Positions 33,264 to 40,948 of a stretch of DNA of 64,000 nt are shown piece by piece. The notes below the pieces were generated by a model. That model ran no database searches. It worked only from the letters and a program-made list of their open reading frames with translations, and had not been told where the DNA came from. This DNA comes from CAVXDY01 sp963721335 (GTDB lineage Bacteria > Actinomycetota > Thermoleophilia > Miltoncostaeales > Miltoncostaeaceae). Positions within the stretch are counted from its first letter, which is position 1; each line of letters opens with the position of its first letter. The stretch is from assembly GCA_963721335.1 (NCBI GenBank), contig CAVRIV010000008.1, positions 992,001 to 1,056,000 of the forward strand, given 5' to 3'. The translations under genes were made by a program, and so were the position numbers.

Positions 33264-34366
33264 CGGCGCAGCAGCCGGCGACGCGCCCGGCGCGGGCGGC
33301 GCGCGAGGGCGAGGGCCTCCTCGGCCACGCGGTCGGCGGCGTCGGGCCGTCCCACCGCGCGGGCGGCCTCCGCCATGGCCTCCAGACGGCGCCGATCGGC
33401 CAGGAGGGCGCCCACCAGAGCCCGCAGGCGCTCGCCGGTGCACTCCCCGTCCGGCAGGACCATGGCCGCGCCCGCCTCCGCCAGCCAGCGCGCGTTCTTG
33501 GCCTGGTGATCGGCCGTGGCGTACGGGTAGGGCACCAGGATCGCCGCCCGCCCGATGGCGGCGAGCTCGAAGACCGACCCGCCCGCGCGGGACACCACCA
33601 GATCGGCCGCGGCGATGGCCTCGGGCAGGTTGTCGAGCCATCCCACCAGCCGGTACCGGCCGTCGGCGTCGCGCGCGTCGAGCGCGCGGCGGGTCTCCTC
33701 GAGCTGGCCCGGGCCCGCCACGTGCACCACCTCGAGCGGCGGCGCGTCGCCGAAGGCCTCCACCGCGGCGAGGTTCAGGGTCCGGGCACCCTGGCTGCCG
33801 CCCACCACCAGCAGCACGGTCGCGCCGGGGTGGATCCCGAAGGCCCGCCGCCCGGCGGTGCGCGTGGCGTCCACCACCGCCCGGCTCACGGGGCGGCCGG
33901 TGACGACGTACCTGCGCCCGGTGCGGCCCGGCAGCGGGAAGGCCAGCGCGACCCGCCGCGCCAGCGGCGCCGCGAGACGGTTGGCCACCCCCAGGTGGGA
34001 GTCGGCCTCCATCAGCAGCACGGGGCGCCGCGTCAGCCAGGCCGCGAGCGCGACCGGCCCGGCGACGTAGCTCCCGCCCCCCACCACCACGTCGGCCCGC
34101 CGGCGCGCCAGCAGGAGCGCGGCGCGGGGGACGGCCGCGACGGCCAGGACGAGCGCCCACAGGTTCCGCAGCGACAGCCGGCGCACCAGCCCCCGCAGCG
34201 GGATGAGGTCCTCCGGGTAGCCCGCCTCGCCGACCCGGCCCGACGCGCTGGAGCCGCGGGCCCCGATGAAGCCGACCTCAGCCCCCCGCGCGCGCAGCGC
34301 GTCGGCCACGGCCAGAGCCGGCATCACGTGGCCGCCCGTCCCCCCGGCCGCGATCACGACCCTCAC
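33260..34366 (-). CDS. murG: UDP-N-acetylglucosamine-undecaprenyl-PP-MurNAc-pentapeptide transferase
   Basis: Peripheral GT28 glycosyltransferase that makes lipid II, 368 residues from GTG 34366. VRVVIAAGGTGGHVMPALAVAD holds the G-loop, VVGGGSYVAGPVALAA follows, and VVGGSQGARTLNLAAVEA begins the C-terminal Rossmann half. ADLVVSRAGGSVFELAAIGRAAILVPYPYATADHQ binds UDP-GlcNAc. GTG 34366 overlaps ftsW by 89 bases; a TTG at 34426 would overlap by 149 and adds residues with no similarity. Confidence 0.93.
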   Translation of the reverse strand: MRVVIAAGGTGGHVMPALAVADALRARGAEVGFIGARGSSASGRVGEAGYPEDLIPLRGLVRRLSLRNLWALVLAVAAVPRAALLLARRRADVVVGGGSYVAGPVALAAWLTRRPVLLMEADSHLGVANRLAAPLARRVALAFPLPGRTGRRYVVTGRPVSRAVVDATRTAGRRAFGIHPGATVLLVVGGSQGARTLNLAAVEAFGDAPPLEVVHVAGPGQLEETRRALDARDADGRYRLVGWLDNLPEAIAAADLVVSRAGGSVFELAAIGRAAILVPYPYATADHQAKNARWLAEAGAAMVLPDGECTGERLRALVGALLADRRRLEAMAEAARAVGRPDAADRVAEEALALARRPRRARRRLLRR

Positions 34367-35543
34367 CGGGCGGGACGACGGCGAGCCGGCTGGCCTGTCT
34401 CTGGGATCGGCGTCCGATGTTGACAAGGAGTCCGGAGCAGGCGAGGAGGATGATCAGGCTGCTGCCGCCGAAGGACACGAACGGCAACGGCACGCCGGTG
34501 ACGGGCAGCACGCCGACGACCGCGCCGATGTTGATGGCCGCCTGCACGACCACCAGCGTCGTGAGTCCCGCCGCCAGCACCTGCTGGTGGAGGTCCCGGG
34601 CCGACAGCGCGATGCGGTAGCCGGCAACGGCGAAGAGGCCGAATGCGACGAGGACCGCCAGCACGCCGATGAGGCCAAGCTCCTCCCCCACCGTCGCGAG
34701 GATCATATCGGTGTGCGCCTCGGGCAGGTAGAACGCCTTCTGCACGCCGTCTCCGAGGCCCACGCCGTGCAGCCCCCCCGAGCCCAGCGCCACCTGCGCC
34801 TGCACGCTCTGGAACCCCGAGCCGTTGGGGTCGCTCCAGGGGTCGAGGAAGATCAGCAGGCGCTCGCGGCGGTAGGGCTCGATCAGGATCGCCATCACGG
34901 CCAGGAAGGCCCCCGCGCCCAGGAGCGCGCCGAGGTGCCGCATGCGCGCGCCCGCCACCACGAGCATCGAGAAGGCGATCGCGAAGAGGGTCACCGCGGT
35001 GCCCATGTCCGGCTCGATCAGGATCAGCAGCCCGAGGACGCCGGTCACCAGCAGCACCGGCGCGAGGCCCCGGGGCGTGCGGAGCTGCGCGGGCCGGCGG
35101 ACCACCGCCTGGGCGATCCACAGGGCCAGCGCCACCTTGGCGATCTCCGACGGCTGAACCTGCCCGAGGCTCCCGAGGGAGATCCAGCGCCGCGAGCCGT
35201 TGACCTGCGTCCCGATGGACGGCGCCAGCACCACCAGCAGCAGGAAGCCCGCCACCAGGAGCGCCGGCGGGCCGAGCCGCCGCATCCCCTCGGGGCTCAT
35301 CCGCGCGAAGACGGCGTAGGCGCCGAAGCCGATGACGGCGTAGGCGGCCTGACGGGTCACCAGGCTGAGGGGGTTGCCCTCGCTCAGGAGCGCCGTGGCG
35401 CTCGAGGTCGAGTAGACCATCACGAGCCCGAACGAGACGAGCGCCAGCACCACGCCCGTGAGCAGGCGGTCGGCCCCGACCGCCGCGCCGGAGGCGGGCG
35501 TGCGGCGCGGCGCGGATCGGGTCGAGGGTCGGGACGAAGCCAC
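34278..35543 (-). CDS. ftsW: SEDS peptidoglycan polymerase FtsW
   Basis: Multi-pass glycosyltransferase of the divisome, 421 residues with about ten transmembrane segments. The catalytic-loop region has EPDMGTAVTLFAIAFS, the family signature is near INIGAVVGVLPVTGVPLPFVSFGGSSLIILL, and YSTSSATAL sits near the N-terminus. The start GTG lies inside a small hairpin (CCACC-CAAC-GGTGG, 35540-35553), which may limit translation. The charged tail overlaps murG. Confidence 0.93.
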   Translation of the reverse strand: MASSRPSTRSAPRRTPASGAAVGADRLLTGVVLALVSFGLVMVYSTSSATALLSEGNPLSLVTRQAAYAVIGFGAYAVFARMSPEGMRRLGPPALLVAGFLLLVVLAPSIGTQVNGSRRWISLGSLGQVQPSEIAKVALALWIAQAVVRRPAQLRTPRGLAPVLLVTGVLGLLILIEPDMGTAVTLFAIAFSMLVVAGARMRHLGALLGAGAFLAVMAILIEPYRRERLLIFLDPWSDPNGSGFQSVQAQVALGSGGLHGVGLGDGVQKAFYLPEAHTDMILATVGEELGLIGVLAVLVAFGLFAVAGYRIALSARDLHQQVLAAGLTTLVVVQAAINIGAVVGVLPVTGVPLPFVSFGGSSLIILLACSGLLVNIGRRSQRQASRLAVVPPGEGRDRGRGDGRPRDAGSGRGRRAARAGG

Positions 35544-35597
35544 CGTTGGGTGGTGTTCGCCGCAGGCCCCCTCCTCCCTTGCCCAGCGTCAGCGTAC

Positions 35598-35833
35598 GCC
35601 GGCCCTCTTAAGCGGGGCCGGCGGGACGCCATCTGCGCCCTGACGGGCGCAGATGCGGACCGGCGTCACCGGCTTGCGCCGGGGACGGCCGCCGGGACAA
35701 GCGCCTCACTCGGGCAGGGTTGCTCGTCGCCCTTTCGGCGGCCCATCCCGCCGCAGGCGGTGCCGACGTCTGCGCGGGCCGCCGGCCAGGCGGTCCGGGC
35801 GCGCTTGATGGCCCCGCTCAAGAGGGCCATCAA
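35598..35833. repeat. Hairpin-rich element with 19-bp inverted ends, between murD and ftsW
   Basis: This fills most of the 303-base gap between murD and ftsW. GGCCCTCTTAAGCGGGGCC (35601-35619) and GGCCCCGCTCAAGAGGGCC (35810-35828) are inverted copies with one difference, which becomes a G-U pair in a minus-strand RNA. Each end can also fold alone: GCCGGCCC/GGGCCGGC at 35598-35622 and TTGATGGCCC/GGGCCATCAA at 35805-35833. Inside is a perfect 11-pair hairpin, CATCTGCGCCC-TGAC-GGGCGCAGATG (35630-35655), plus several shorter stems. It could be a structured RNA, a leader of ftsW, or a transposase-less mobile repeat. No open frame looks coding. Confidence 0.6.
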
Positions 35834-35846
35834 CCGCTCCGTCGCA

Positions 35847-37145
35847 CTACCGGGCGCCGGCCGCGCGGGCCGCCGCCCGGAAGGCCTCTCCGCGCTCCTC
35901 GTAGCCCGAGAACTGGTCGAAGCTCGCGCAGCCCGGCGCCAGGAGGACCGTCTCCCCCGGCCGGGCGCGCGCGGCCGCCGCGGCGACCGCCGCCTCCACC
36001 GTCCCCGCCTCCTCGGTGGGCACGCCGGCGGCGCTCATGGCCTCGCCGATCTCGGGCCCGGCCTCCCCGACCAGGTACGCCCGCACCACGGCGGCGCGGG
36101 AGGCGGCGGCGAGGGGGCCGAAGGGGGTGCTCTTGGCCCGGCCGCCGGCGATGAGGTGGACCCCGTGCGGATAGGCGTCGAGGGCGGCCAGCGCGGCGTC
36201 GGGGTTGGTGGCCTTGGAGTCGTTGACGAAGGCCACCCCGCCCACGGCGCCGACCGGCTCCAGGCGGTGGGGCACCGGCGCGAAGCTCGCCAGGCCCGCG
36301 GCCAGCGCGGGTGGCTCGACCCCGGCGTGGGCCGCGAGGGCGGCGGCGGCCATCGCGTTCTCGCGGTTGTGGCGGCCGCGCAGGAGCACGTCGTCCCAGC
36401 CGATCACGCGTCCGAGGCCCGCCACGTGCAGCCCGCCCTCGGCCCAGGCGACCGCGTGCGGGCCGGGGGGCCCGTCGTCCACGTGGCGGGCGCCGGCGGG
36501 CACGCGCGCCCGGAGGGCCCGCGGCAGGATCGCGAGGTCGCCCGGCTGCTGGGCGGCGAACAGCCTCAGCTTGGCGTCCCGGTAGCGCTCCAGGCTGCCG
36601 TGGCGGTCGAGGTGGTCGGGAGCCAGGTTCAGCAGCGCGGCCGCCCGCGGGCGGAAGCGCTCCACGTCCTCGAGCTGGAAGCTCGAGCACTCCACCACCA
36701 GCCACGCGCCGGGGTCCACGGCATCGACGAGCCCGGCCAGGGGCGTGCCCTGGTTGCCGCAGGCCACGGCATCGAGCCCTCCGGCCCGCAGCAGATGGGC
36801 CGTCAGCTCGGTCGTGGTGGTCTTGCCGTTGGTGCCGGTGACCCCCACCAGCGGGTTGGGCAGCTCCCGGGCGGCGAGCTCGATCTCGCTCCACACCGCG
36901 GCCCCCGCCTCCCGGGCCGCGGCCACGGACGGCGACTCGCCGGGCACTCCGGGGCTCTTCACCACCAGCTCGACGCCCTCCACGGGGGCGGACCACGGAG
37001 CGCGAACCTCCACGCCGAGCGCCTCCAGCTCGGGCGCCGTCGCCTCGGCGGCGTCGATTGCCGTGACCTCCCAGCCGCGCCGGGCGAGGAGAGCTGCCGC
37101 CGCCCGGCCGGAGCGCGCGAGGCCCACGACCAGGGCGCGGCTCAT
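35847..37145 (-). CDS. murD: UDP-N-acetylmuramoylalanine-D-glutamate ligase
   Basis: Adds D-Glu, 432 residues. ALVVGLARSGRAAAALLARRG starts the UDP-binding domain, VGVTGTNGKTTTTELTAHLL is the ATP loop, ECSSFQLEDVERFRP follows, and LAPDHLDRHGSLERYRDAK carries the metal and carbamoyl-lysine region. FVNDSKATNPDAALAAL and LLAPGCASFDQFSGYEERGEAF complete it. Its ATG overlaps the mraY stop (ATGA). Confidence 0.95.
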   Translation of the reverse strand: MSRALVVGLARSGRAAAALLARRGWEVTAIDAAEATAPELEALGVEVRAPWSAPVEGVELVVKSPGVPGESPSVAAAREAGAAVWSEIELAARELPNPLVGVTGTNGKTTTTELTAHLLRAGGLDAVACGNQGTPLAGLVDAVDPGAWLVVECSSFQLEDVERFRPRAAALLNLAPDHLDRHGSLERYRDAKLRLFAAQQPGDLAILPRALRARVPAGARHVDDGPPGPHAVAWAEGGLHVAGLGRVIGWDDVLLRGRHNRENAMAAAALAAHAGVEPPALAAGLASFAPVPHRLEPVGAVGGVAFVNDSKATNPDAALAALDAYPHGVHLIAGGRAKSTPFGPLAAASRAAVVRAYLVGEAGPEIGEAMSAAGVPTEEAGTVEAAVAAAAARARPGETVLLAPGCASFDQFSGYEERGEAFRAAARAAGAR

Positions 37146-38131
37146 CGCAGGAGCGTCTCCTGGAGGTCGCGGAAGTAGAGCGTGAAGCCCACCGCCGCGA
37201 AGATCGCCGCGATCAGCCAGAAGCGCACGATGATCTTGGTCTCGCTCCAGGCGGCCATCTCGAAGTGGTGGTGCACCGGGGTCATCAGGAAGACCCGGCG
37301 GCGGAAGCGCTTGAAGACGATCACCTGGATGATCACCGACAGCGCCTCGGCCACGAACATGGCGCCGATCACGATCAGCAGGATCTCGGTCTTGGTCATC
37401 ACCGCCATCGCGGCGATCGCGCCCCCGAGGGCGTACGAGCCGGTGTCGCCCATGAACACCGCCGCCGGGAACGAGTTGAACCACAGGAAGCCGATGCACG
37501 CGCCCACCAGGGTGGCGCCGAAGATCGCCAGGTCGCGCTGCTCCGAGACGAACGCGATGCCGGTGTAGGAGAGCAGGACGACCGCCGCGATCCCGGCCGC
37601 GAGGCCGTCGAGGCCGTCCGTGAGGTTGACCGCGTTGGCGGCCCCCGCGACGACCAGGAACACCAGCACGTAGAAGGCCACGGTCCCGATCTCGAAGCTC
37701 TCGTTCAGCACCGGCACGTTGAGAGCGGTGGGCAGGCCCACCACCTCCACCGCCACCGACACGAGGACCGCCGACACGGCCACCAGGCCCAGCATGCGCC
37801 AGCGGCCCGACAGCCCCAGCGAGCGCCGCTTGACGATCTTCATCCAGTCGTCGAGGAACCCGATCGCCCCGCAGGCCAGGGTGGCGAAGAGCACCAGCAT
37901 CGCCTCGGTGCTGCGGCTGGAGAGGATGATGAAGGGCAGCGTCGTGGCCACCAGGATCAGCAGCCCGCCCATCGTGGGGGTGCCCTGCTTCTCGGCGTGG
38001 GAGTCGGGGATGAGCCCGGGCGGGCGCACGAACTGGCCCACCTCGTGGAGGCGCAGCCAGGCGATGAACTTCGGCCCCAGGAAGATCAGGAGCGTCGCCG
38101 CGCAGATGCCGGCGATGAGGACGCGCGGCAC
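37142..38131 (-). CDS. mraY: Phospho-MurNAc-pentapeptide translocase
   Basis: Membrane enzyme forming lipid I, 329 residues with about ten transmembrane helices. HAEKQGTPTMGGLLIL is the entry signature, GFLDDWMKIVKRRSLGLS the DDxxK site, ANAVNLTDGLDGLAAG the second aspartate region, FMGDTGSYALGG the third, and MTPVHHHFEM the histidine loop. GTG 38131 lies three bases after the murF stop. Confidence 0.97.
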   Translation of the reverse strand: MPRVLIAGICAATLLIFLGPKFIAWLRLHEVGQFVRPPGLIPDSHAEKQGTPTMGGLLILVATTLPFIILSSRSTEAMLVLFATLACGAIGFLDDWMKIVKRRSLGLSGRWRMLGLVAVSAVLVSVAVEVVGLPTALNVPVLNESFEIGTVAFYVLVFLVVAGAANAVNLTDGLDGLAAGIAAVVLLSYTGIAFVSEQRDLAIFGATLVGACIGFLWFNSFPAAVFMGDTGSYALGGAIAAMAVMTKTEILLIVIGAMFVAEALSVIIQVIVFKRFRRRVFLMTPVHHHFEMAAWSETKIIVRFWLIAAIFAAVGFTLYFRDLQETLLR

Positions 38132-38134
38132 TGG

Positions 38135-39445
38135 CTAGGTCCCGTCCGGGGCCAGGACGGCGCCCACCCGCTCCAGGCGCATCGAGCGCGATCCCTTCAG
38201 CAGCACCACGTCGCCCTCCCGCAGCAGCCCCGGCACCGCCTCGATCGCCTCCTCCACCGTGGCGAAGCGCGCCGAGGCGAGCCCGTCGGCGCCCTCGGCG
38301 TATCCCGCCGCCCGCTCGCCCACCGCGATCAGCAGGTCGATGCCCGCGGCGGCCGCGGCCTCGCCCACCTCGCGGTGGTAGCGCGCCTCCTCGGGGCCCA
38401 GCTCCATCATGTCGGCGAGCACGGCCACCCGCCGCCCGGACCGCCCGGCCAGGTCCGCCAGCGCCGCCCGCATCGAGACCGGGTTCGCGTTGTAGCAGTC
38501 CTCGATCAGCACGCCGCCCACGGCCAGCGGACGCTCCTGACCGCGCAGCGCCGACAGCGCCACCTCGATGGTGGCGCCCTCCGGGGGCACGACGCCGAGC
38601 GCCCGGCAGCAGGCGAGCGCGGCCGCCGCGTTGCGCAGCTCCCAGGCCTTGCTCAGCCTCAGGTCGAGCGCCAGGTCGGGCGCGTCGCCGAAGCGGTGGA
38701 CGGTGATCCCCGGGTCGAGGGCGGCGATGTGGGGATCGAGCAGCGGCTCGTCGGCGGGCACCACCGCGTGACCCCCGGGCCGCAGCGCCTGGAGCACCTC
38801 CGCCTTCGCGGCGGCCACGGCCTCGACGGTGCCGAGCAGCTCCAGGTGGACCGGGCCGATCGCGGTGACGCAGGCCACGTCGGGGGGCGCCAGCGCGGCG
38901 AGCTCGGCGATCTGGCCGGTGCCGCGCATGCCCATCTCCACGACCGCCACCTCGCAGCCCTCGGCGAGCCCCATCAGCGACATCGGCACGCCGACCTCGG
39001 TGTTGCGGTTCCCCGGCGTGCCCTCGGCGCGGGCCCCGGCCGCGCGGAGCATCGCCACCAGGATGTCCTTGGTGGTGGTCTTGCCGGTGGCCCCGGTGAC
39101 CGCCACCACGCGGGCGCCGGTGCGCTCGAGCGCCAGGCGGCCGGCGGTCTGGAGCACCGCCACCGGGTCGGCCGCCACGATCACCGGCTTCTTGATGCCC
39201 TGCACGTCGCCCTCGATCCAGCGCCACGCCGACTCGCCCACCACGGCCGCCGCGGCGCCGTCCCAGAGGGCGTCGGGCGCATGCTGGCCGCCGTCGGCGA
39301 GCTCCCCGCGGATCCCCACGAAGAGGCTCCCCTCGACCACCTCGCGGGAGTCCACGCAGGCGCCCTCGACCACGGTGTCCGGCGCACCCGCGGGAAGGCG
39401 GGCGTCGTCGGACGCCTGCAGGATCTCGTTGACGGTCAGCTTCAC
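38135..39445 (-). CDS. murF: UDP-MurNAc-tripeptide-D-alanyl-D-alanine ligase
   Basis: Adds D-Ala-D-Ala, 436 residues. The N-terminal domain has VDSREVVEGSLFVGIRGE, the ATP loop is AVTGATGKTTTKDILVAML, and then GNRNTEVGVPMSLMGL and VVEMGMRGTGQIAELA. The C-terminal domain has IEDCYNANPVSMRAAL and VAVLADMMELGPEEARYHREVG. The stretch between the central domain and the conserved Asn (DLALDLRLSKAWELRNAAAAL) looks about 30-40 residues shorter than in homologues I know, without loss of frame. GTG overlaps the murE stop. Confidence 0.93.
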   Translation of the reverse strand: MKLTVNEILQASDDARLPAGAPDTVVEGACVDSREVVEGSLFVGIRGELADGGQHAPDALWDGAAAAVVGESAWRWIEGDVQGIKKPVIVAADPVAVLQTAGRLALERTGARVVAVTGATGKTTTKDILVAMLRAAGARAEGTPGNRNTEVGVPMSLMGLAEGCEVAVVEMGMRGTGQIAELAALAPPDVACVTAIGPVHLELLGTVEAVAAAKAEVLQALRPGGHAVVPADEPLLDPHIAALDPGITVHRFGDAPDLALDLRLSKAWELRNAAAALACCRALGVVPPEGATIEVALSALRGQERPLAVGGVLIEDCYNANPVSMRAALADLAGRSGRRVAVLADMMELGPEEARYHREVGEAAAAAGIDLLIAVGERAAGYAEGADGLASARFATVEEAIEAVPGLLREGDVVLLKGSRSMRLERVGAVLAPDGT

Positions 39446-40911
39446 CGCTTCACCCCCTGGAGCGCCTCGCGCGCGACCAGGCGGTCGTCGAACGGGGTCA
39501 CCACCCCGTCGCGTTCCTGGCCCTGCTCGTGGCCCTTGCCCGCGATCAGCACCACGTCGCCCGGGCGCCCCCGCTCGATGGCCCCCTCGATGGCCGCGCG
39601 CCGGTCCGGCTCCACCACGAGCTCCGCCGGGCCGTCGGCCGCGCCGGCCACGATCTCGGCGATGATCCGGTCGGGATCCTCGCTGCGCGGGTTGTCCGAG
39701 GTGACCACCGCGACGTCGGCCAGGGCGCGGGCGAGGGCGCCCATCTGGGGGCGCTTGCCGCGGTCGCGGTCGCCGCCGCAGCCGAACACCACCACCAGGC
39801 GCCCACCCGACACCAGCTCGCGGGCGGCCCGCAGCACGTTCTCGAGCGAGTCCGGCGTGTGGGCGTAGTCGACGATCACCGGGAAGCCCTGTCCGCCCTC
39901 GACGGCCTCGAAGCGCCCGGGCACCCCGGCCACCGCGCCGATGCCGGCGGCGACCGCCTCGTGCGGCAGCTCCAGGAGCTCGCCCACCGCCACCACCCCG
40001 GTCAGGTTGGCCAGATTGAAGCGCCCGCGCAGGGCGCTCTCCACCTCGACCGGTCCCCTCGGCGTCGCGACGCGGGCGGCGATCCCGGTGGCCAGGCCGC
40101 GGACCGACTCGGGCCGCACCTCGGCCGGCGCGTCGACGGCGTAGCCCAGGGCGCCGGCCTCGGCCGCCAGGCGCCGGCCCATCTCGTCGTCGAGGTTGGC
40201 CGCCCCGGGGGGATCCGGGCCCTCGCCCTCCGGCCGCAGGAACAGCGCCCGCTTGGCCGCGTAGTACTCGTCCACGGTGCGGTGGTAGTCGAGGTGGTCG
40301 CGGGTGAGGTTGGTGAACAGGGCCGCCGCGAACCGCGTCCCGGCGGTCCGGCGCTGGGAGAGCGCGTGGGAGGAGACCTCCATCGCGCACGCGGTGTCGC
40401 CCGCGTCGCGCATCCGGGCCAGCAGGGCCTGCAGCTCGACCGGGTCGGGGGTCGTGTGCCTGACCGCCACGACCTCCCCTCCGGCGCGGGCCTCCACCGT
40501 GCCGATGAGCCCGCAGCGGTGGCCCGCGGCCTCGAGCACCGCGCGGGCCAGGTAGGCCGACGTGGTCTTGCCGTTGGTGCCGGTGACGCCCACCACCAGG
40601 AGCGAGTCCGAGGGACGCCCGCGCAGCTCGGCGGCCGCCAGGGCGATGCCGAGCCGGGTGTCCGGCACCACCGCCTGCGGCACCGGGAGCGGCAGCTCGC
40701 GCTCCACCATCAGGGCCGCCGCGCCCCGCGCCACCGCGTCGGCCGCGAAGTCGTGGCCGTCGGCGCGCAGGCCCCGGAGGGCACAGAAAAGGGCGCCGGG
40801 GCCGGCCTCCTCGGCGCGGTGCACCACCGTCCGGATCGGCGTGGCGTCCTCGCCGGGGGCGGCGACCACGCGCCCTCCGGGGATGCCCCGGATCAGCTCC
40901 TGGAGGGTCAT
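39442..40911 (-). CDS. murE: UDP-MurNAc-Ala-Glu-meso-diaminopimelate ligase
   Basis: Adds the third amino acid of the stem peptide, 489 residues. VVGVTGTNGKTTSAYLARAVL is the ATP loop, RHTTPDPVELQALLA and MEVSSHALSQRRTAG are family motifs, and NLTRDHLDYHRTVDEYYAAK contains the carbamylated lysine. TSDNPRSEDP gives DNPR, the motif linked to meso-diaminopimelate, so the wall should carry that residue. ATG 40911 follows its own -10. Confidence 0.96.
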   Translation of the reverse strand: MTLQELIRGIPGGRVVAAPGEDATPIRTVVHRAEEAGPGALFCALRGLRADGHDFAADAVARGAAALMVERELPLPVPQAVVPDTRLGIALAAAELRGRPSDSLLVVGVTGTNGKTTSAYLARAVLEAAGHRCGLIGTVEARAGGEVVAVRHTTPDPVELQALLARMRDAGDTACAMEVSSHALSQRRTAGTRFAAALFTNLTRDHLDYHRTVDEYYAAKRALFLRPEGEGPDPPGAANLDDEMGRRLAAEAGALGYAVDAPAEVRPESVRGLATGIAARVATPRGPVEVESALRGRFNLANLTGVVAVGELLELPHEAVAAGIGAVAGVPGRFEAVEGGQGFPVIVDYAHTPDSLENVLRAARELVSGGRLVVVFGCGGDRDRGKRPQMGALARALADVAVVTSDNPRSEDPDRIIAEIVAGAADGPAELVVEPDRRAAIEGAIERGRPGDVVLIAGKGHEQGQERDGVVTPFDDRLVAREALQGVKR

Positions 40912-40921
40912 GCGGGGCGTG

Positions 40922-40927
40922 ATGCTA
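40922..40927 (-). promoter_or_regulatory. Predicted -10 element of murE
   Basis: On the minus strand TGTGGTAGCAT gives an extended -10 (TAGCAT) ten bases before the murE ATG. This is an internal start inside the wall cluster. Confidence 0.4.
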
Positions 40928-40948
40928 CCACAGCGCCACGCCCCGAAA

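Noticed and set aside
35598..35833. Insertion sequence
   Set aside because: No transposase frame or target-site duplication can be seen; at most it is a non-autonomous repeat.
34266..37178. A 970-codon plus-strand open frame opposite ftsW and murD
   Set aside because: Antisense shadow of conserved cell-wall genes; composition is dominated by His, Arg, Gln and Pro.
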